From Microcoleus vaginatus PCC 9802 (GTDB lineage: Bacteria > Cyanobacteriota > Cyanobacteriia > Cyanobacteriales > Microcoleaceae): 64,000 nucleotides of DNA. Location of the stretch: positions 4,785,001 through 4,849,000 of the forward strand of contig CP031740.1 of NCBI GenBank assembly GCA_022701275.1, in the 5' to 3' direction. Shown piece after piece: positions 8,287 to 17,468 of this stretch (its first letter is position 1; the number at the start of each line of letters is the position of its first letter). The notes under the pieces were generated by a model. That model searched no databases. It was not told the origin of the DNA and was given only the letters and a program-made list of their open reading frames with translations. The translations under genes and the position numbers were made by a program.

Positions 8287-9286
8287 AACGATTGTGAGAT
8301 TTTGGCAACGAATTGTAATGTTATTGGCCGCTGCGCTTATCTGTACGAGTTGCAGCACCATCGGTTCTGTGAGTTACAACCCCTGGCAAGTGATTTCCTT
8401 GCCGACGGAAGCTAATTTGCAGGATATTGCTTTTACGGGCAATCCTCAGCACGGCTGGGTTGTGGGTTCTGAGGCGACTTTGCTCGAAACCCTTGACGGT
8501 GGCACTAGCTGGAAGTCTATAGCACTGGATATCGACGATCCGAGGTCGCGTTTTGCGTCGGTGAGTTTCTCTGGTTCCGAAGGCTGGATTGTCGGCCAGC
8601 CTTCTGTTTTGCTCCACACGAAGGATGAGGGTAAGTCTTGGACGCGGATTGCTTTGAGCAGTCAGTTGCCTGGTTCTCCGAGTAAGGTCGCGGCTTTGGG
8701 CCCGAATTCCGCCGAGATGACGACCGATGTCGGGGCGATTTACCGGACTTCTGACGGCGGCAAAAATTGGAAAGCTGTCGTGCAGGATTCTTTTGGAGTA
8801 GTTCGCAATATCAACCGTTCTGAAGACGGGCAGTATGTTGCGGTTTCCTCAAAGGGCAATTTCTACTCTGTGTGGAAACCCGGACAAGAAGCTTGGGAAC
8901 CTCACAACCGCAATAGTTCTCGACGCCTGCAAAATATGGGCTTTACCAAGGATGGGCGTTTGTGGATGCTCGCCCGCGGTGGTCAGATTCAGTTTAGCGA
9001 CCCGTCCAATCCTGAAGGTTGGGGAAAACCGTTTTTTCCCGATCGCAAGGCGAGTTGGGGTTTGCTGGACATGGCTTACCGGACTGATAATGAAGTTTGG
9101 GTAGCCGGCGGCGGCGGCAATTTGCTGTGCAGTTTGGACGGCGGGAAAACTTGGCAAAAAGACCGCGAAGTTGAAGATGTTCCCGCTAATTTTTACAGGA
9201 TTGTCTTTATGGGCCCCGATCGCGGATTTGTGATCGGCGCGAGCGGTACTTTACTTAAATATCAAGGTTCAGCACAAGCTGCTTGA
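8273..9286 (+). CDS. ycf48: Photosystem II assembly factor Ycf48
   Basis: A 337-residue lumenal lipoprotein-like assembly factor that binds precursor D1. The N-terminus has a basic patch and hydrophobic stretch ending in ICTSC, a plausible lipobox. The rest is a seven-bladed propeller built of repeats such as [34 protein letters not shown] and [11 protein letters not shown]. The chosen ATG overlaps rubA by 14 bases, suggesting coupled translation. An internal ATG at 8318 would give a tighter signal peptide and cannot be excluded. Confidence 0.92.
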   Translation: MVCSKTIVRFWQRIVMLLAAALICTSCSTIGSVSYNPWQVISLPTEANLQDIAFTGNPQHGWVVGSEATLLETLDGGTSWKSIALDIDDPRSRFASVSFSGSEGWIVGQPSVLLHTKDEGKSWTRIALSSQLPGSPSKVAALGPNSAEMTTDVGAIYRTSDGGKNWKAVVQDSFGVVRNINRSEDGQYVAVSSKGNFYSVWKPGQEAWEPHNRNSSRRLQNMGFTKDGRLWMLARGGQIQFSDPSNPEGWGKPFFPDRKASWGLLDMAYRTDNEVWVAGGGGNLLCSLDGGKTWQKDREVEDVPANFYRIVFMGPDRGFVIGASGTLLKYQGSAQAA

Positions 9287-9342
9287 TAGTAGAATAGTAA
9301 TAGAGATTGTCTGTCAATTTGTTGTTGAAAGGAGGATTCTAA

Positions 9343-9591
9343 ATGGCTGGTACAACTGGAGAACGTCCGTTTGGGGACATTATTACAAGTATCCGTTATT
9401 GGGTAATTCACAGCATCACCATTCCAGCTTTGTTTATTGCTGGATGGCTGTTTGTGCAAACGGGTTTGGCTTACGATGCTTTCGGAACTCCTCGCCCTAA
9501 CCAGTATTTCACACCGCAGCGGGAAGAAGTGCCGATTATCTCGGATCGCTTTGAAGCTAAGAAACAAGTAGATCAGTTCATTGCCAAGTAA
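9343..9591 (+). CDS. psbE: Cytochrome b559 alpha subunit
   Basis: An 82-residue PSII subunit with one transmembrane helix. The haem-ligating His23 lies in [14 protein letters not shown]. The C-terminal lumenal part ends in [13 protein letters not shown] strong ribosome site (AAAGGAGGA) precedes the ATG. It is first of the psbE-F-L-J operon. Confidence 0.97.
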   Translation: MAGTTGERPFGDIITSIRYWVIHSITIPALFIAGWLFVQTGLAYDAFGTPRPNQYFTPQREEVPIISDRFEAKKQVDQFIAK

Positions 9592-9611
9592 TTTAACAAG
9601 GATTTGGAAAA

Positions 9612-9749
9612 ATGACGAGCAGAACCCCAAATAATGAGCCAATTTCGTATCCGATTTTTACGGTGCGCTGGTTGGCAGTTCATACTTTAGGTGTCCCAAC
9701 AATTTTCTTTTTGGGCGCGATCGCAGCAATGCAATTTATTCAACGATAG
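9612..9749 (+). CDS. psbF: Cytochrome b559 beta subunit
   Basis: A 45-residue single-helix protein. His24 in [11 protein letters not shown] is the second axial haem ligand, pairing with PsbE His23. It begins 20 bases after psbE, with an AAGGA motif upstream, and ends in AAMQFIQR as in other cyanobacteria. It is full length for the family. Confidence 0.97.
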   Translation: MTSRTPNNEPISYPIFTVRWLAVHTLGVPTIFFLGAIAAMQFIQR

Positions 9750-9758
9750 GAGTTTACA

Positions 9759-9881
9759 ATGCCTGAACGCCTTCCTAATCCCAACGAGCAGCCTGTTGAG
9801 TTAAACCGGACTTCTTTGTATTTGGGTTTGTTGCTGATTTTTACTCTGGGTATTTTGTTTTCCAGTTATTTCTTTAACTAA
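9759..9881 (+). CDS. psbL: Photosystem II protein L
   Basis: A 40-residue single-helix PSII subunit. The sequence [19 protein letters not shown] and the ending SSYFFN are characteristic. It lies nine bases after the psbF stop, with a TAGGAG ribosome site overlapping that stop. Confidence 0.97.
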   Translation: MPERLPNPNEQPVELNRTSLYLGLLLIFTLGILFSSYFFN

Positions 9882-9950
9882 CTGGTGTCTGAGTTTGCTT
9901 TCGATAGTTCGACCGAATGTGTTTAGCTGTAAATTAGTGAGGTGATGGCT

Positions 9951-10073
9951 ATGTTTAGTGAAAGTGGCAGAATTCCTTTGTGGCTGGTAGCTACTGTCGC
10001 CGGTCTCGGTGTTCTGAGCATTGTGAGTCTTTTCTTCTACGGTGCTTATGCCGGTTTGGGTTCTTCGATGTAA
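9951..10073 (+). CDS. psbJ: Photosystem II protein J
   Basis: A 40-residue single-helix PSII subunit with the diagnostic C-terminus [13 protein letters not shown]. An in-frame ATG two codons upstream (9945) sits too close to the GAGG ribosome site, while the ATG at 9951 has normal spacing, so I use 9951. It is the last gene of psbE-F-L-J, followed by a strong terminator. Confidence 0.96.
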   Translation: MFSESGRIPLWLVATVAGLGVLSIVSLFFYGAYAGLGSSM

Positions 10074-10100
10074 GGAGAATTAAGCGGATTTTCGGCTTTT

Positions 10101-10130
10101 AACCCCCCTTTTTCAAGGGGGGTTTTAATT
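10101..10130 (+). terminator. Rho-independent terminator of the psbEFLJ operon
   Basis: An AACCCCCC / GGGGGGTT inverted repeat with an eight-base loop is followed directly by TTAATT, 28 bases after the psbJ stop. Confidence 0.85.
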
Positions 10131-10409
10131 ACTTAAAGTGTGTTGGTAAATTAGGAATAAATTTGATTTAAAGTGTTGATTTTTGGGCAAGTTTATGATA
10201 TTTTAATTATCTCGTGATAGCGGGATTTTTTGTGGTTGGGTAGAGATTTGCTCAATAAACGGATTCCGGGCGGATTCACCAATCACCCCAAAATCGATCA
10301 CCACTAGCCGACGATCGCCTCCTTCTGTGGGGCAGATCCTGAAATTAGCCAAAAGTTGCGAGTAGAATGGTGCAAGAGCCGATCGCTCGATCGTAGTGCA
10401 CAGCGAAAT
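10131..10409. other. Intergenic region upstream of the FHA-PBP gene
   Basis: AT-rich sequence followed by GC-richer sequence with GATCG-containing palindromes. I see no gene on either strand. A minus frame at 10203-10463 runs into the PBP start and has no recognisable protein character. The PBP promoter is presumably here, but I cannot point to it. Confidence 0.5.
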
Positions 10410-12662
10410 ATGACCCCACCGCCGCCCCGCAAACCTCAAACCGTCTTGGGTGCGATTACCCAAGCAGTCCAGACTATTGCCAAGGTTAATTTTAACCAGC
10501 TAGCGCTGAAACCAAACGCCAAAGTACCCGAACTGTGGGTACAGGATGCGGGTGCAGCTAAAGCTGAGGTTTATCCGCTGTTGGGCGATCGATATTTGTT
10601 AGGTCGATCGTCCAAATCTTCAGATATTGTAGTTCGCAATCCCGTTGTCAGTCACGTGCACTTATCTCTGTCGCGGGATACTCGGCGGCGGACTCCTTTT
10701 GTCATCAAAGATGAAGACTCCACCAACGGCATTTACAATGGCAAAAGGCGAGTTAAAAGTATGTCCCTGCGTCACGGAGACGTGTTCACTTTAGGGCCGC
10801 CGGAACTAGCGGCCGCTGTCAGAATTCAGTACGTATATCCGCCGCCTTGGTATTTGGAACTGGTGCGTTACAGCTTTTACGGCGTCAGCGGAATCACCGC
10901 TTTGATTGCCGTGTTGGTAGGGATGGAATCGACAAAGTTTCAAGTGCGGCCTCTGCCCAGAAGTATCAATGGTCCGGTGATTGTTTACGCGCGCGACGGG
11001 CAAACTCCGCTGCGTCCTCCTCAGAATAACGCTCACTTAGAATTAAAAAAATTGCAGGATTTTTCGCCTTATTTATCCAAGGCGGTACTTGCTTCGGAAG
11101 ATAGCCGCTACAATTGGCATTTGGGGGTCGATCCGCTGGGGGTTTTGCGGGCGCTTTTGACCAATGTTCGCGGGGGAGGAATTCGCGAAGGCGGCAGCAC
11201 TGTGACGCAGCAGTTAGCGAGGAGTTTGTTTCGAGATTATGTGGGAACTCAAGATTCGGCAGGACGCAAGTTGCGGGAAGCCGTAGTTGCTTTTAAACTG
11301 GAGACTTATTACAGCAAAGATGAGCTGTTGCTGACTTATTTAAATCGCGTGTTCTTAGGAATTGACCTTTACGGTTTTGAGGATGCGTCTCGGTTTTATT
11401 TTGGCAAATCGGCGAAGGATTTAACTTTGTCAGAGGCGGCAACTTTGGCGGGCATTTTGCCGGCGCCAAACAGTTTTAATCCGATTCAAAATTATCAATT
11501 GGCGGTGCAGTACCGCGATCGAGTGATCGAACGGATGCGGGCACTGGGGACGGTTTCTCAGGAAGAAGCAGATCGCGCGAGGCGATCGCGAATTGAGATC
11601 AATCCCAAAGCTCGCCAATATCTGCAAAGTACGATCGCTCCTTATTTCTACAGTTATGTATTTGACGAATTGGAGTTTTTGCTGGGGGAACAGTTAGCCC
11701 GAGAAGGCAATTTTATTGTAGAAACAGGTTTGAATCCCGGCTTGCAAAAGTTGGCGGAAAGTTCCCTCAGAAATGCTGTTGAAAATGCGGGAGCCAGTGC
11801 AGGTTTTTCTCAAGGAGCAGTGGTAACTCTCAACTCTGCAACCGGGGAAGTCTTAGCTTTAGTTGGGGGCGTAGATTACTTAAAAAGTCAGTTTAATCGG
11901 GCTACCCAAGCTTTGAGACAGCCCGGTTCTACATTTAAGATTTTCACCTATGCAGCCGCGCTGGAACGGGGAATCTCAGCCGATAAAACTTATTCTTGCG
12001 CCCCCCTTTCCTGGGGCGGACAAAGTTACAGCGGCTGCGAAAGAACCAGCGGCAGTGCGGATATGTATCGCGGCTTAGCGTTGTCGGAAAATGCAATTGC
12101 TTTGAGAATAGCACAAGAAGATGTCGGTTTAGACAATGTAGTGCAAATGGCCAGACGTTTGGGGATTACTTCTGAACTGCGTTCTAATCCTGGTTTAGTA
12201 TTAGGTGAAAGTGAAGTTAATGTGTTGCAATTAACGGGTGCTTTCGGGGTTTTGGCCAATCGGGGTTTGGGAAATCGTCCCCACGTAATTAAGCGAATTA
12301 TTGACAGCAGCGATTGCAAAGATAGAAATGATTTTAACAGTTGCCGGGTGATTTATGACTATCAAAAAGATGGCATTGCCAATCGGCAGTTAGTTTCTGA
12401 AGCCGTAGCGGATACGATGACTGATATGCTGCAAGGTGTTGTGCGCGGAGGTACGGGCAGCAGTGCTGCTTTGGGGTTGGGAGAAGCGGGAAAAACAGGC
12501 ACGACTAATGATAATAGAGATTTGTGGTTTGTCGGTTATATTCCAAGTCAGCAACTGGTGACAGGAGTTTGGTTGGGAAATGATGATAATTCTCCGACTG
12601 GGGGAGGTAGTGCAAATGCCGCTCAGTTGTGGGGGGAGTATATGCGGCAAGTGGCGCGTTGA
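10410..12662 (+). CDS. FHA-domain class A penicillin-binding protein
   Basis: A 750-residue bifunctional peptidoglycan synthase. Residues about 52-130 form an FHA domain (YLLGRSSKSSDIVV, NPVVSHVHLSL, STNGIYNGKR), which recognises phospho-threonine. A membrane helix follows near 145-165. The glycosyltransferase domain has the catalytic motif ASEDSRYNWHLGVDP and the GGSTVTQQLARSLF motif. The transpeptidase has the nucleophile Ser507 in STFK, SEN at 559-561 and KTG at 695-697. I use the ATG at 10410 (MTPPPPRK); a TTG-started extension is unlikely. The FHA fusion suggests control by a Ser/Thr kinase; two kinases are encoded in this window, though linkage to either is conjecture. Confidence 0.9.
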   Translation: MTPPPPRKPQTVLGAITQAVQTIAKVNFNQLALKPNAKVPELWVQDAGAAKAEVYPLLGDRYLLGRSSKSSDIVVRNPVVSHVHLSLSRDTRRRTPFVIKDEDSTNGIYNGKRRVKSMSLRHGDVFTLGPPELAAAVRIQYVYPPPWYLELVRYSFYGVSGITALIAVLVGMESTKFQVRPLPRSINGPVIVYARDGQTPLRPPQNNAHLELKKLQDFSPYLSKAVLASEDSRYNWHLGVDPLGVLRALLTNVRGGGIREGGSTVTQQLARSLFRDYVGTQDSAGRKLREAVVAFKLETYYSKDELLLTYLNRVFLGIDLYGFEDASRFYFGKSAKDLTLSEAATLAGILPAPNSFNPIQNYQLAVQYRDRVIERMRALGTVSQEEADRARRSRIEINPKARQYLQSTIAPYFYSYVFDELEFLLGEQLAREGNFIVETGLNPGLQKLAESSLRNAVENAGASAGFSQGAVVTLNSATGEVLALVGGVDYLKSQFNRATQALRQPGSTFKIFTYAAALERGISADKTYSCAPLSWGGQSYSGCERTSGSADMYRGLALSENAIALRIAQEDVGLDNVVQMARRLGITSELRSNPGLVLGESEVNVLQLTGAFGVLANRGLGNRPHVIKRIIDSSDCKDRNDFNSCRVIYDYQKDGIANRQLVSEAVADTMTDMLQGVVRGGTGSSAALGLGEAGKTGTTNDNRDLWFVGYIPSQQLVTGVWLGNDDNSPTGGGSANAAQLWGEYMRQVAR

Positions 12663-13268
12663 GTGGATGCGGGGATTGGACGAATTTTGATACGGCATTG
12701 AAATATACAATTTAAATGCGGTACAGCTTAGTAGGGACAAAGGCTTTCGCCGTGTCCCTAGGGGGATTGATCGATAAGCGGGTATACTTCATACACGTGG
12801 AATCTGCTGTATATGCAAGTTCTATAAATCTCAGATCAACTGTTGATTAAAATTTTTTAGGTTTCTGGCGACCAAGGCAAAGGAGAAAATAGTCTATATT
12901 GCTGTAGAGGAATCGAAACCAACATTTATGCAACCGAAACTCAGGAAGCACAGCCTCAACAAACGCCCCACCAAAATACTATCAAATTATCCCCCAACAA
13001 CGCGCGATGATTGCCAACAAACGGCGAGATTTTCCGCGCGCTTGAAGTGACATCCACTCCGGGAGGCAAAACCCATGAAAAAAAGATGCTGCAATTGCTT
13101 TCCGTCGGATCGCGAAAGCTAACGCTCAAGAGTGAGCAATGACATAAATATGTCATTGATGCCTCCAGGAATGACATCAAGCGTGCGATCGTCCCCGCTG
13201 GCGATCCAAATCAGACGCAGTGAAATCAAAGCATCGAAATTAGAGCGCTTCTGACCCCATCCTCCCGC
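12663..13268. other. 606 bp region without a convincing gene
   Basis: A GGGACA...TGTCCC palindrome of a dispersed family lies at 12733-12762. Positions 12890-13250 have codon-like texture in more than one frame but are broken by stops, which suggests a decayed gene I cannot identify. A TGACATAAATATGTCA palindrome lies at about 13140-13156. Confidence 0.4.
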
Positions 13269-14036
13269 TTATTCTACAGTCTGAGAAACGGGCCGACAGC
13301 CAGACAATATTGAGTGCAAATTGACGACATTTCCGATTACTGCGATCGCAGGTGCTGCAAATCCAGTCGCCTCAACTTGCTCTACAATTGTACCCAAAGT
13401 TCCGATCAATTCTTCTTGTTCCGGCCGCGTTCCCCAGCGCACTAACGCTATGGGCGTTTCTGCACTCAATTGGGCTGCTGTTAACTGACCGATAATGTAA
13501 GGCAAATTGTGGATTCCCATGTATACTACAATGGTTTCGGAGCCGCGGGCGATCGCCTGCCAATTTACCTCCGGTCGATATTTTCCCGCTGATTCGTGAC
13601 CGGTGACAAAGGTGACAGAGGAACTGTACGATCGATGTGTTAAAGGAATTCCCGCATAAGCAGGGGCCGCAATCCCAGAAGTTACGCCGGGGACGACTTC
13701 TACCGACACTCCAGCTTTTACCAACTCTTCCATTTCTTCGCCACCGCGGCCGAAGATAAAAGGATCGCCGCCTTTGAGACGAACTACGATCGCATTATCT
13801 CCAGCTTTTTCTATCATTAACTGAGTTGTTTCATCTTGCATTAATGAGTGGCGGCCTTTGCGTTTTCCGGCATCAATTCGTTCTGCTTGGGGGTTGATTG
13901 CTGCCAAAATTTGAGGGCTGACTAAAGCGTCGTAAATCACCACATCCGCGCACTCTAACAGAGCTTTTCCCTTCAAGGTCATCAAACCCGGATCTCCGGG
14001 TCCCGCACCTACTAAATACACTTTTCCTAAAGACAT
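13269..14036 (-). CDS. cobA: Uroporphyrinogen-III C-methyltransferase
   Basis: A 255-residue SUMT that transfers two methyl groups from S-adenosylmethionine to uroporphyrinogen III, giving precorrin-2 for siroheme and cobalamin. Seen are the N-terminal VYLVGAGPGDPGLMTLKG, the GGDPFIFGRGGEE loop, and VPGVTSGIAAPAYAGIPLTHR. I chose the ATG at 14036 (MSLGKVYL), which has an AGGAAG upstream. A longer frame adds 14 residues derived from a dispersed GC-rich repeat and seems spurious. It lies directly downstream of the chelatase gene, so the two form a siroheme/cobalamin pair. Confidence 0.93.
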   Translation of the reverse strand: MSLGKVYLVGAGPGDPGLMTLKGKALLECADVVIYDALVSPQILAAINPQAERIDAGKRKGRHSLMQDETTQLMIEKAGDNAIVVRLKGGDPFIFGRGGEEMEELVKAGVSVEVVPGVTSGIAAPAYAGIPLTHRSYSSSVTFVTGHESAGKYRPEVNWQAIARGSETIVVYMGIHNLPYIIGQLTAAQLSAETPIALVRWGTRPEQEELIGTLGTIVEQVEATGFAAPAIAVIGNVVNLHSILSGCRPVSQTVE

Positions 14037-14074
14037 TTTTCTTTCTTCCTTTACCTCTTCTGTGCCTCTGCGGT

Positions 14075-14854
14075 TCATTTTTGAATTAAATCCCTAATTA
14101 ACTCTGCTAATTCTACACTTGGCCCTAGAGGATTTGCGAGATGAAGTTCCGCCGCAGGAAATTGCTGCTTTAGCTGTCCGACATTTTTGGCGATCGCATC
14201 TGTAATTCCTCCATTAAATAAGAAGTATGGCACAATCCCTATTTGCTGCTGTCCACCACGAACCAAACTCTCAATTTGCTCTTCCAAACTCGGCTTTACC
14301 GACCAATACGCTGTTTGTGCACCGAGTTGGCTGGCGATTTCCTCAACAATCGAGTTACCTCCGGGGCGACGGCTGCCGTGAGATAATAAAATCCATTTAG
14401 GCAATAGCAGATTGGGGAGAAAAGTCACCTCTTGCATCTGACTTTTTACCAATTGTGTTAAGCCTGCTTTCTGGGAACCTAAATGCGGGCGCAATTCAAT
14501 TTTTAGCTTGTCACCAAAAGTTTTTTGGGCAATTTCCACCTCTGCCGGTATGTCTTCGGCGACGTGAACTCCCGGCAATAAAAATACAGGCAGGATTTGC
14601 AATTCTGTCAGTCCCAGCGACAGGGTACGTTCGCCAAAACTGCAAATTTGTTCGTGTAGCGGTGCGGGCCCGAGTTCTAAGGTGGCGGTTGCTACTGCGG
14701 GGAAGGAGTCAGCCAAATTTTGAGACAGCAGTTGACCTAGGTTTTCCAAAGCTTGTTGGGGTCTGGGGTCGCGGCTGCCGTGAGAAACTAATAAATAGGT
14801 GGATGATCGCAATTTCAATATAGATTGGATGTTAATGTTCGATCCGGATTTCAA
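14075..14854 (-). CDS. cbiX: Two-domain CbiX/SirB-type chelatase
   Basis: A 259-residue protein with two copies of the CbiX fold. The first begins LLVSHGSRDPRP (His25) and contains FLLPGVHVAEDI (His97); the second begins ILLSHGSRRPGG (His159) and contains PYFLFNGGITDAI. Such long-form enzymes insert Co2+ or Fe2+ into sirohydrochlorin. The second domain lacks the counterpart of His97, so only the first may be catalytic. It lies just upstream of cobA, which makes the precursor. Whether iron or cobalt is the metal cannot be decided from sequence. Confidence 0.88.
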   Translation of the reverse strand: MKSGSNINIQSILKLRSSTYLLVSHGSRDPRPQQALENLGQLLSQNLADSFPAVATATLELGPAPLHEQICSFGERTLSLGLTELQILPVFLLPGVHVAEDIPAEVEIAQKTFGDKLKIELRPHLGSQKAGLTQLVKSQMQEVTFLPNLLLPKWILLSHGSRRPGGNSIVEEIASQLGAQTAYWSVKPSLEEQIESLVRGGQQQIGIVPYFLFNGGITDAIAKNVGQLKQQFPAAELHLANPLGPSVELAELIRDLIQK

Positions 14855-14869
14855 ATAATTATAACACCG

Positions 14870-15030
14870 TGGGGCGCGTGACTTAAAAATTACTCAACAC
14901 AAAAGTTCGATATTCTAGGGTGCGCGGCTTAAAAATTACTCAACACTGGGCTTAAAATTTATAAGCCGCACACCTTACAAAAGAAGGGGCGCGGCTTAAA
15001 AATTACTTAATACTGGGCTTAAATCTTCAC
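14870..15030. repeat. Three direct copies of a short AT-rich repeat
   Basis: The core CTTAAAAATTACT(C/T)AA occurs at about 14881, 14937 and 14994, each preceded by GCGCG(T/G) and followed by A(C/T)AC. The second and third copies are followed by TGGGCTTAAA. The spacing is about 57 bases. The run lies between the chelatase gene and the downstream end of the catalase gene and holds no reading frame. Confidence 0.7.
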
Positions 15031-15058
15031 TCGCCACCCAGGTTACACAAATCTCAAA

Positions 15059-15742
15059 TTAAGCTTTGGGAGCGGGATCGGCAATGTATTGGAAAGTAGG
15101 TTCCGAGTTCCAAGGCCCGCGTTCATCCTTGCCATTTGTGGACAAGTTAAAGTAGAGATCCACAGTGGAATCGGGGGGAATATTGCCGAACATCGGATCG
15201 GTGAGTTTGCCCACCGATTCCAAAGCTTTCATGAACATTTGAGTGTGAGAAATTTCGCGAGTCAGCAGAAACTGCAGCGTCTTTTTCGTTCCCATATCCG
15301 GTGCTAGTTTAATCAACTCTTCGTAGGTTTGGCGAGCTCCTCCTTCCGCAGCGATATTAGCGCGCAAATCGCGTACCACTTCCCCGCCTTCGTTGATATA
15401 AGCTGCCGTCCAAGCTTGACCTTGGCTGTCTAACAAGTGTGGACCTACGCCGCGCACCGCAAACAAAGTGCTTTTGTAAGCTTCTGTTTGGTCAACGTTT
15501 TTGGTGTGCATTTCGATGAGTTGACCCACCATTTCTAAGTGGCTGAATTCTTCGAGCGCAATATCTTGAAGCATATCCTTAATCCCTGCATCTTCACAGT
15601 GGAATGACTGCACCCAGTATTGCAGAGCTGCTGTCAGTTCTCCGGTTGCTCCGCCAAACTGTTCTAGCAGCAATTGGGCAAAACGGGGGTTGGCTTCGTC
15701 TACAGTCACCGCAGCCATTAATTGTTTTTTGTGAAAAAACAT
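15059..15742 (-). CDS. Manganese catalase
   Basis: A 227-residue ferritin-like di-manganese catalase that removes hydrogen peroxide. Metal-ligand motifs are visible: TGELTAALQYW near 33, IALEEFSHLEMV near 66-73, ANIAAEGGARQTYEEL near 129-144 and LLTREISHTQMFMKAL near 160. Length and sequence fit the short cyanobacterial KatA/KatB type. A second in-frame Met (residue 9) is an alternative start. No peroxide regulator is adjacent. Confidence 0.92.
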   Translation of the reverse strand: MFFHKKQLMAAVTVDEANPRFAQLLLEQFGGATGELTAALQYWVQSFHCEDAGIKDMLQDIALEEFSHLEMVGQLIEMHTKNVDQTEAYKSTLFAVRGVGPHLLDSQGQAWTAAYINEGGEVVRDLRANIAAEGGARQTYEELIKLAPDMGTKKTLQFLLTREISHTQMFMKALESVGKLTDPMFGNIPPDSTVDLYFNLSTNGKDERGPWNSEPTFQYIADPAPKA

Positions 15743-15932
15743 GGATTGATACCTCTCTTTAATTCTGTTGTGTCTCAGGATCGCAGACTTTATCTGTGTT
15801 CGCCTTCAGCATCCATTGTGCGACAAGCGATCGCACCGAGCCTCGGTCAATGGATACATCTCTCGCGATAAATTTCTCTGCTTTCAGGTAGAGTTTAAAG
15901 TTAAAATTTTAGCTAGTTAGTCGGTATAAATA

Positions 15933-17468
15933 CTACAATTTACACGCGGCATTATTGTCGCACTCGGTTAATTTTGCAGACAGGGCATCGAGATGCTGCA
16001 GCCACTGAATGCCACCAACCCAACTGCGAGATGGGAGGTGTCCGATTGGTGCTTGCTGATTAAATTTAATCTGCCCTAAAGTAGTAGTAGAATTGTAGGT
16101 TTGCCAGTTGACCCGATCGCAAAATCTGATATAGTCTCCCTTAACGCTTTCGTAAATCTGCTTTTGGACGCTGAAGCCAAACCGACCTTGACTGTAGTGC
16201 AGCCACAGGCGATCGACTGTTTGCAAATCTTGGCAGGGGATCTGGTAAATTTGGCTTATTTCTAGCTGAGTTCCCGGTGGCTGGGAAAGAGATTGACACA
16301 TCAAGCCCCAAGTTTCGCGATCGGCTTCTTTCCACTTTTTGTGAGACAAAAAATCCCGCAGTTTGGTATAATCAACTCCCCGTGCAGAAATTAGGGTTGA
16401 ATCGAGATTTGAAGTATTTGAAGTAACAGATAAGGACAAATTTTCTGCCGAATTGGGGACGGCATTGGTGGGTAAAATTGAAGAATCAGGAGCTTGTAGT
16501 GCGCTGATATCGGTTGAGTTGTCGGTATTACCGAGATCAGGAGCGATCTGTTTTTGGGGCGAAAGCAAATTTTGATGGCGAATATCTAAAGCTGCTTGGA
16601 TATCTTGCAAAACTTCCGTAGCAAAACTGTACCGCTGAGTGAGACGAGTTTGCAACAATTTATCTAAAATTTCGCCTAACTCGTCGCTAATACTCGTCGC
16701 TTTGGGGAGAAACTCGCGCCACCACCAGCGCTCGTTGTTGCAGTCGTACATATCCAAGGGAGGAACTTGCGTCATTAGACGAATGCAAGTAACCCCTAAA
16801 CTGTACAGGTCGCTAGCAGGAAATACTTGGCCGCGCATTTGTTCGGGAGCTACATAATCTTGACTGCCAATGAGCGTTGCTGGATGAAGCATGGCTGAAT
16901 CAGTCAGCAATTTGGCAATGCCGAAATCGATCAAGACGAGTTTGTTGTCCGATTGGCGGCGGATAATATTTTCTGGTTTGATGTCGCGGTGAATGACGCG
17001 CTTGTCATGGATAAATTGCAGCACTGGCAATAAGTCTTGCAGCAGTTGCCAAATTTTCTCTTCATCGTATACACTCTTGTCTAATTCTTGTTTAAGAGTC
17101 GATCCCCCTATAAACTCTTGAACTAAATAAATATGACCTTCTTGTTCAAAGCAGGCTAATAATGTAGGGATTTGCGGGTGTTTTCCGAGTTCGTCTAAAC
17201 GGACGCCTTCTTGCCGAAATAATTCAACGGCTTTGTTAAAAATTTTGGGGTCGCGGTCGTAAAAATAAAATTGCTTGACTGCACAGCGGGGTAGAGATGG
17301 GATGTCTTCATCAATTGCTAGGAAAGTTTTACCAAATCCGCCTCTACCTAAAAGTTCAATTGGGCGATATCGCTGTCTCAGCAACAGGTTAAAGCCGCAG
17401 TTTAAACAAAATTGTGCGGCGTTGGAGTTGTGAGGATTTTGACATTTAGGGTTCACACAGTAGCTCAT
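15933..17468 (-). CDS. Ser/Thr protein kinase with C-terminal GUN4 domain
   Basis: A 511-residue protein. The N-terminus is a small zinc ribbon (Cys4, Cys9, Cys21, Cys24). The kinase domain spans about 33-290: glycine loop LLGRGGFGKTF, Lys in CAVKQF, catalytic loop IHRDIKPEN near 160, and DFG in LIDFGIAKL. A variable linker follows to about 365, then a GUN4-like domain (DYTKLRDFLSHKKWKEAD to the end). GUN4 binds porphyrins and activates magnesium chelatase. Such fusions occur in several cyanobacteria, but the ligand and the substrate are unknown. All kinase catalytic residues are present. Confidence 0.9.
   Translation of the reverse strand: MSYCVNPKCQNPHNSNAAQFCLNCGFNLLLRQRYRPIELLGRGGFGKTFLAIDEDIPSLPRCAVKQFYFYDRDPKIFNKAVELFRQEGVRLDELGKHPQIPTLLACFEQEGHIYLVQEFIGGSTLKQELDKSVYDEEKIWQLLQDLLPVLQFIHDKRVIHRDIKPENIIRRQSDNKLVLIDFGIAKLLTDSAMLHPATLIGSQDYVAPEQMRGQVFPASDLYSLGVTCIRLMTQVPPLDMYDCNNERWWWREFLPKATSISDELGEILDKLLQTRLTQRYSFATEVLQDIQAALDIRHQNLLSPQKQIAPDLGNTDNSTDISALQAPDSSILPTNAVPNSAENLSLSVTSNTSNLDSTLISARGVDYTKLRDFLSHKKWKEADRETWGLMCQSLSQPPGTQLEISQIYQIPCQDLQTVDRLWLHYSQGRFGFSVQKQIYESVKGDYIRFCDRVNWQTYNSTTTLGQIKFNQQAPIGHLPSRSWVGGIQWLQHLDALSAKLTECDNNAACKL

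Noticed and set aside
12956..13180. 74-codon minus frame as a gene
   Set aside because: No conserved features, and the region reads as decayed coding sequence in several frames.
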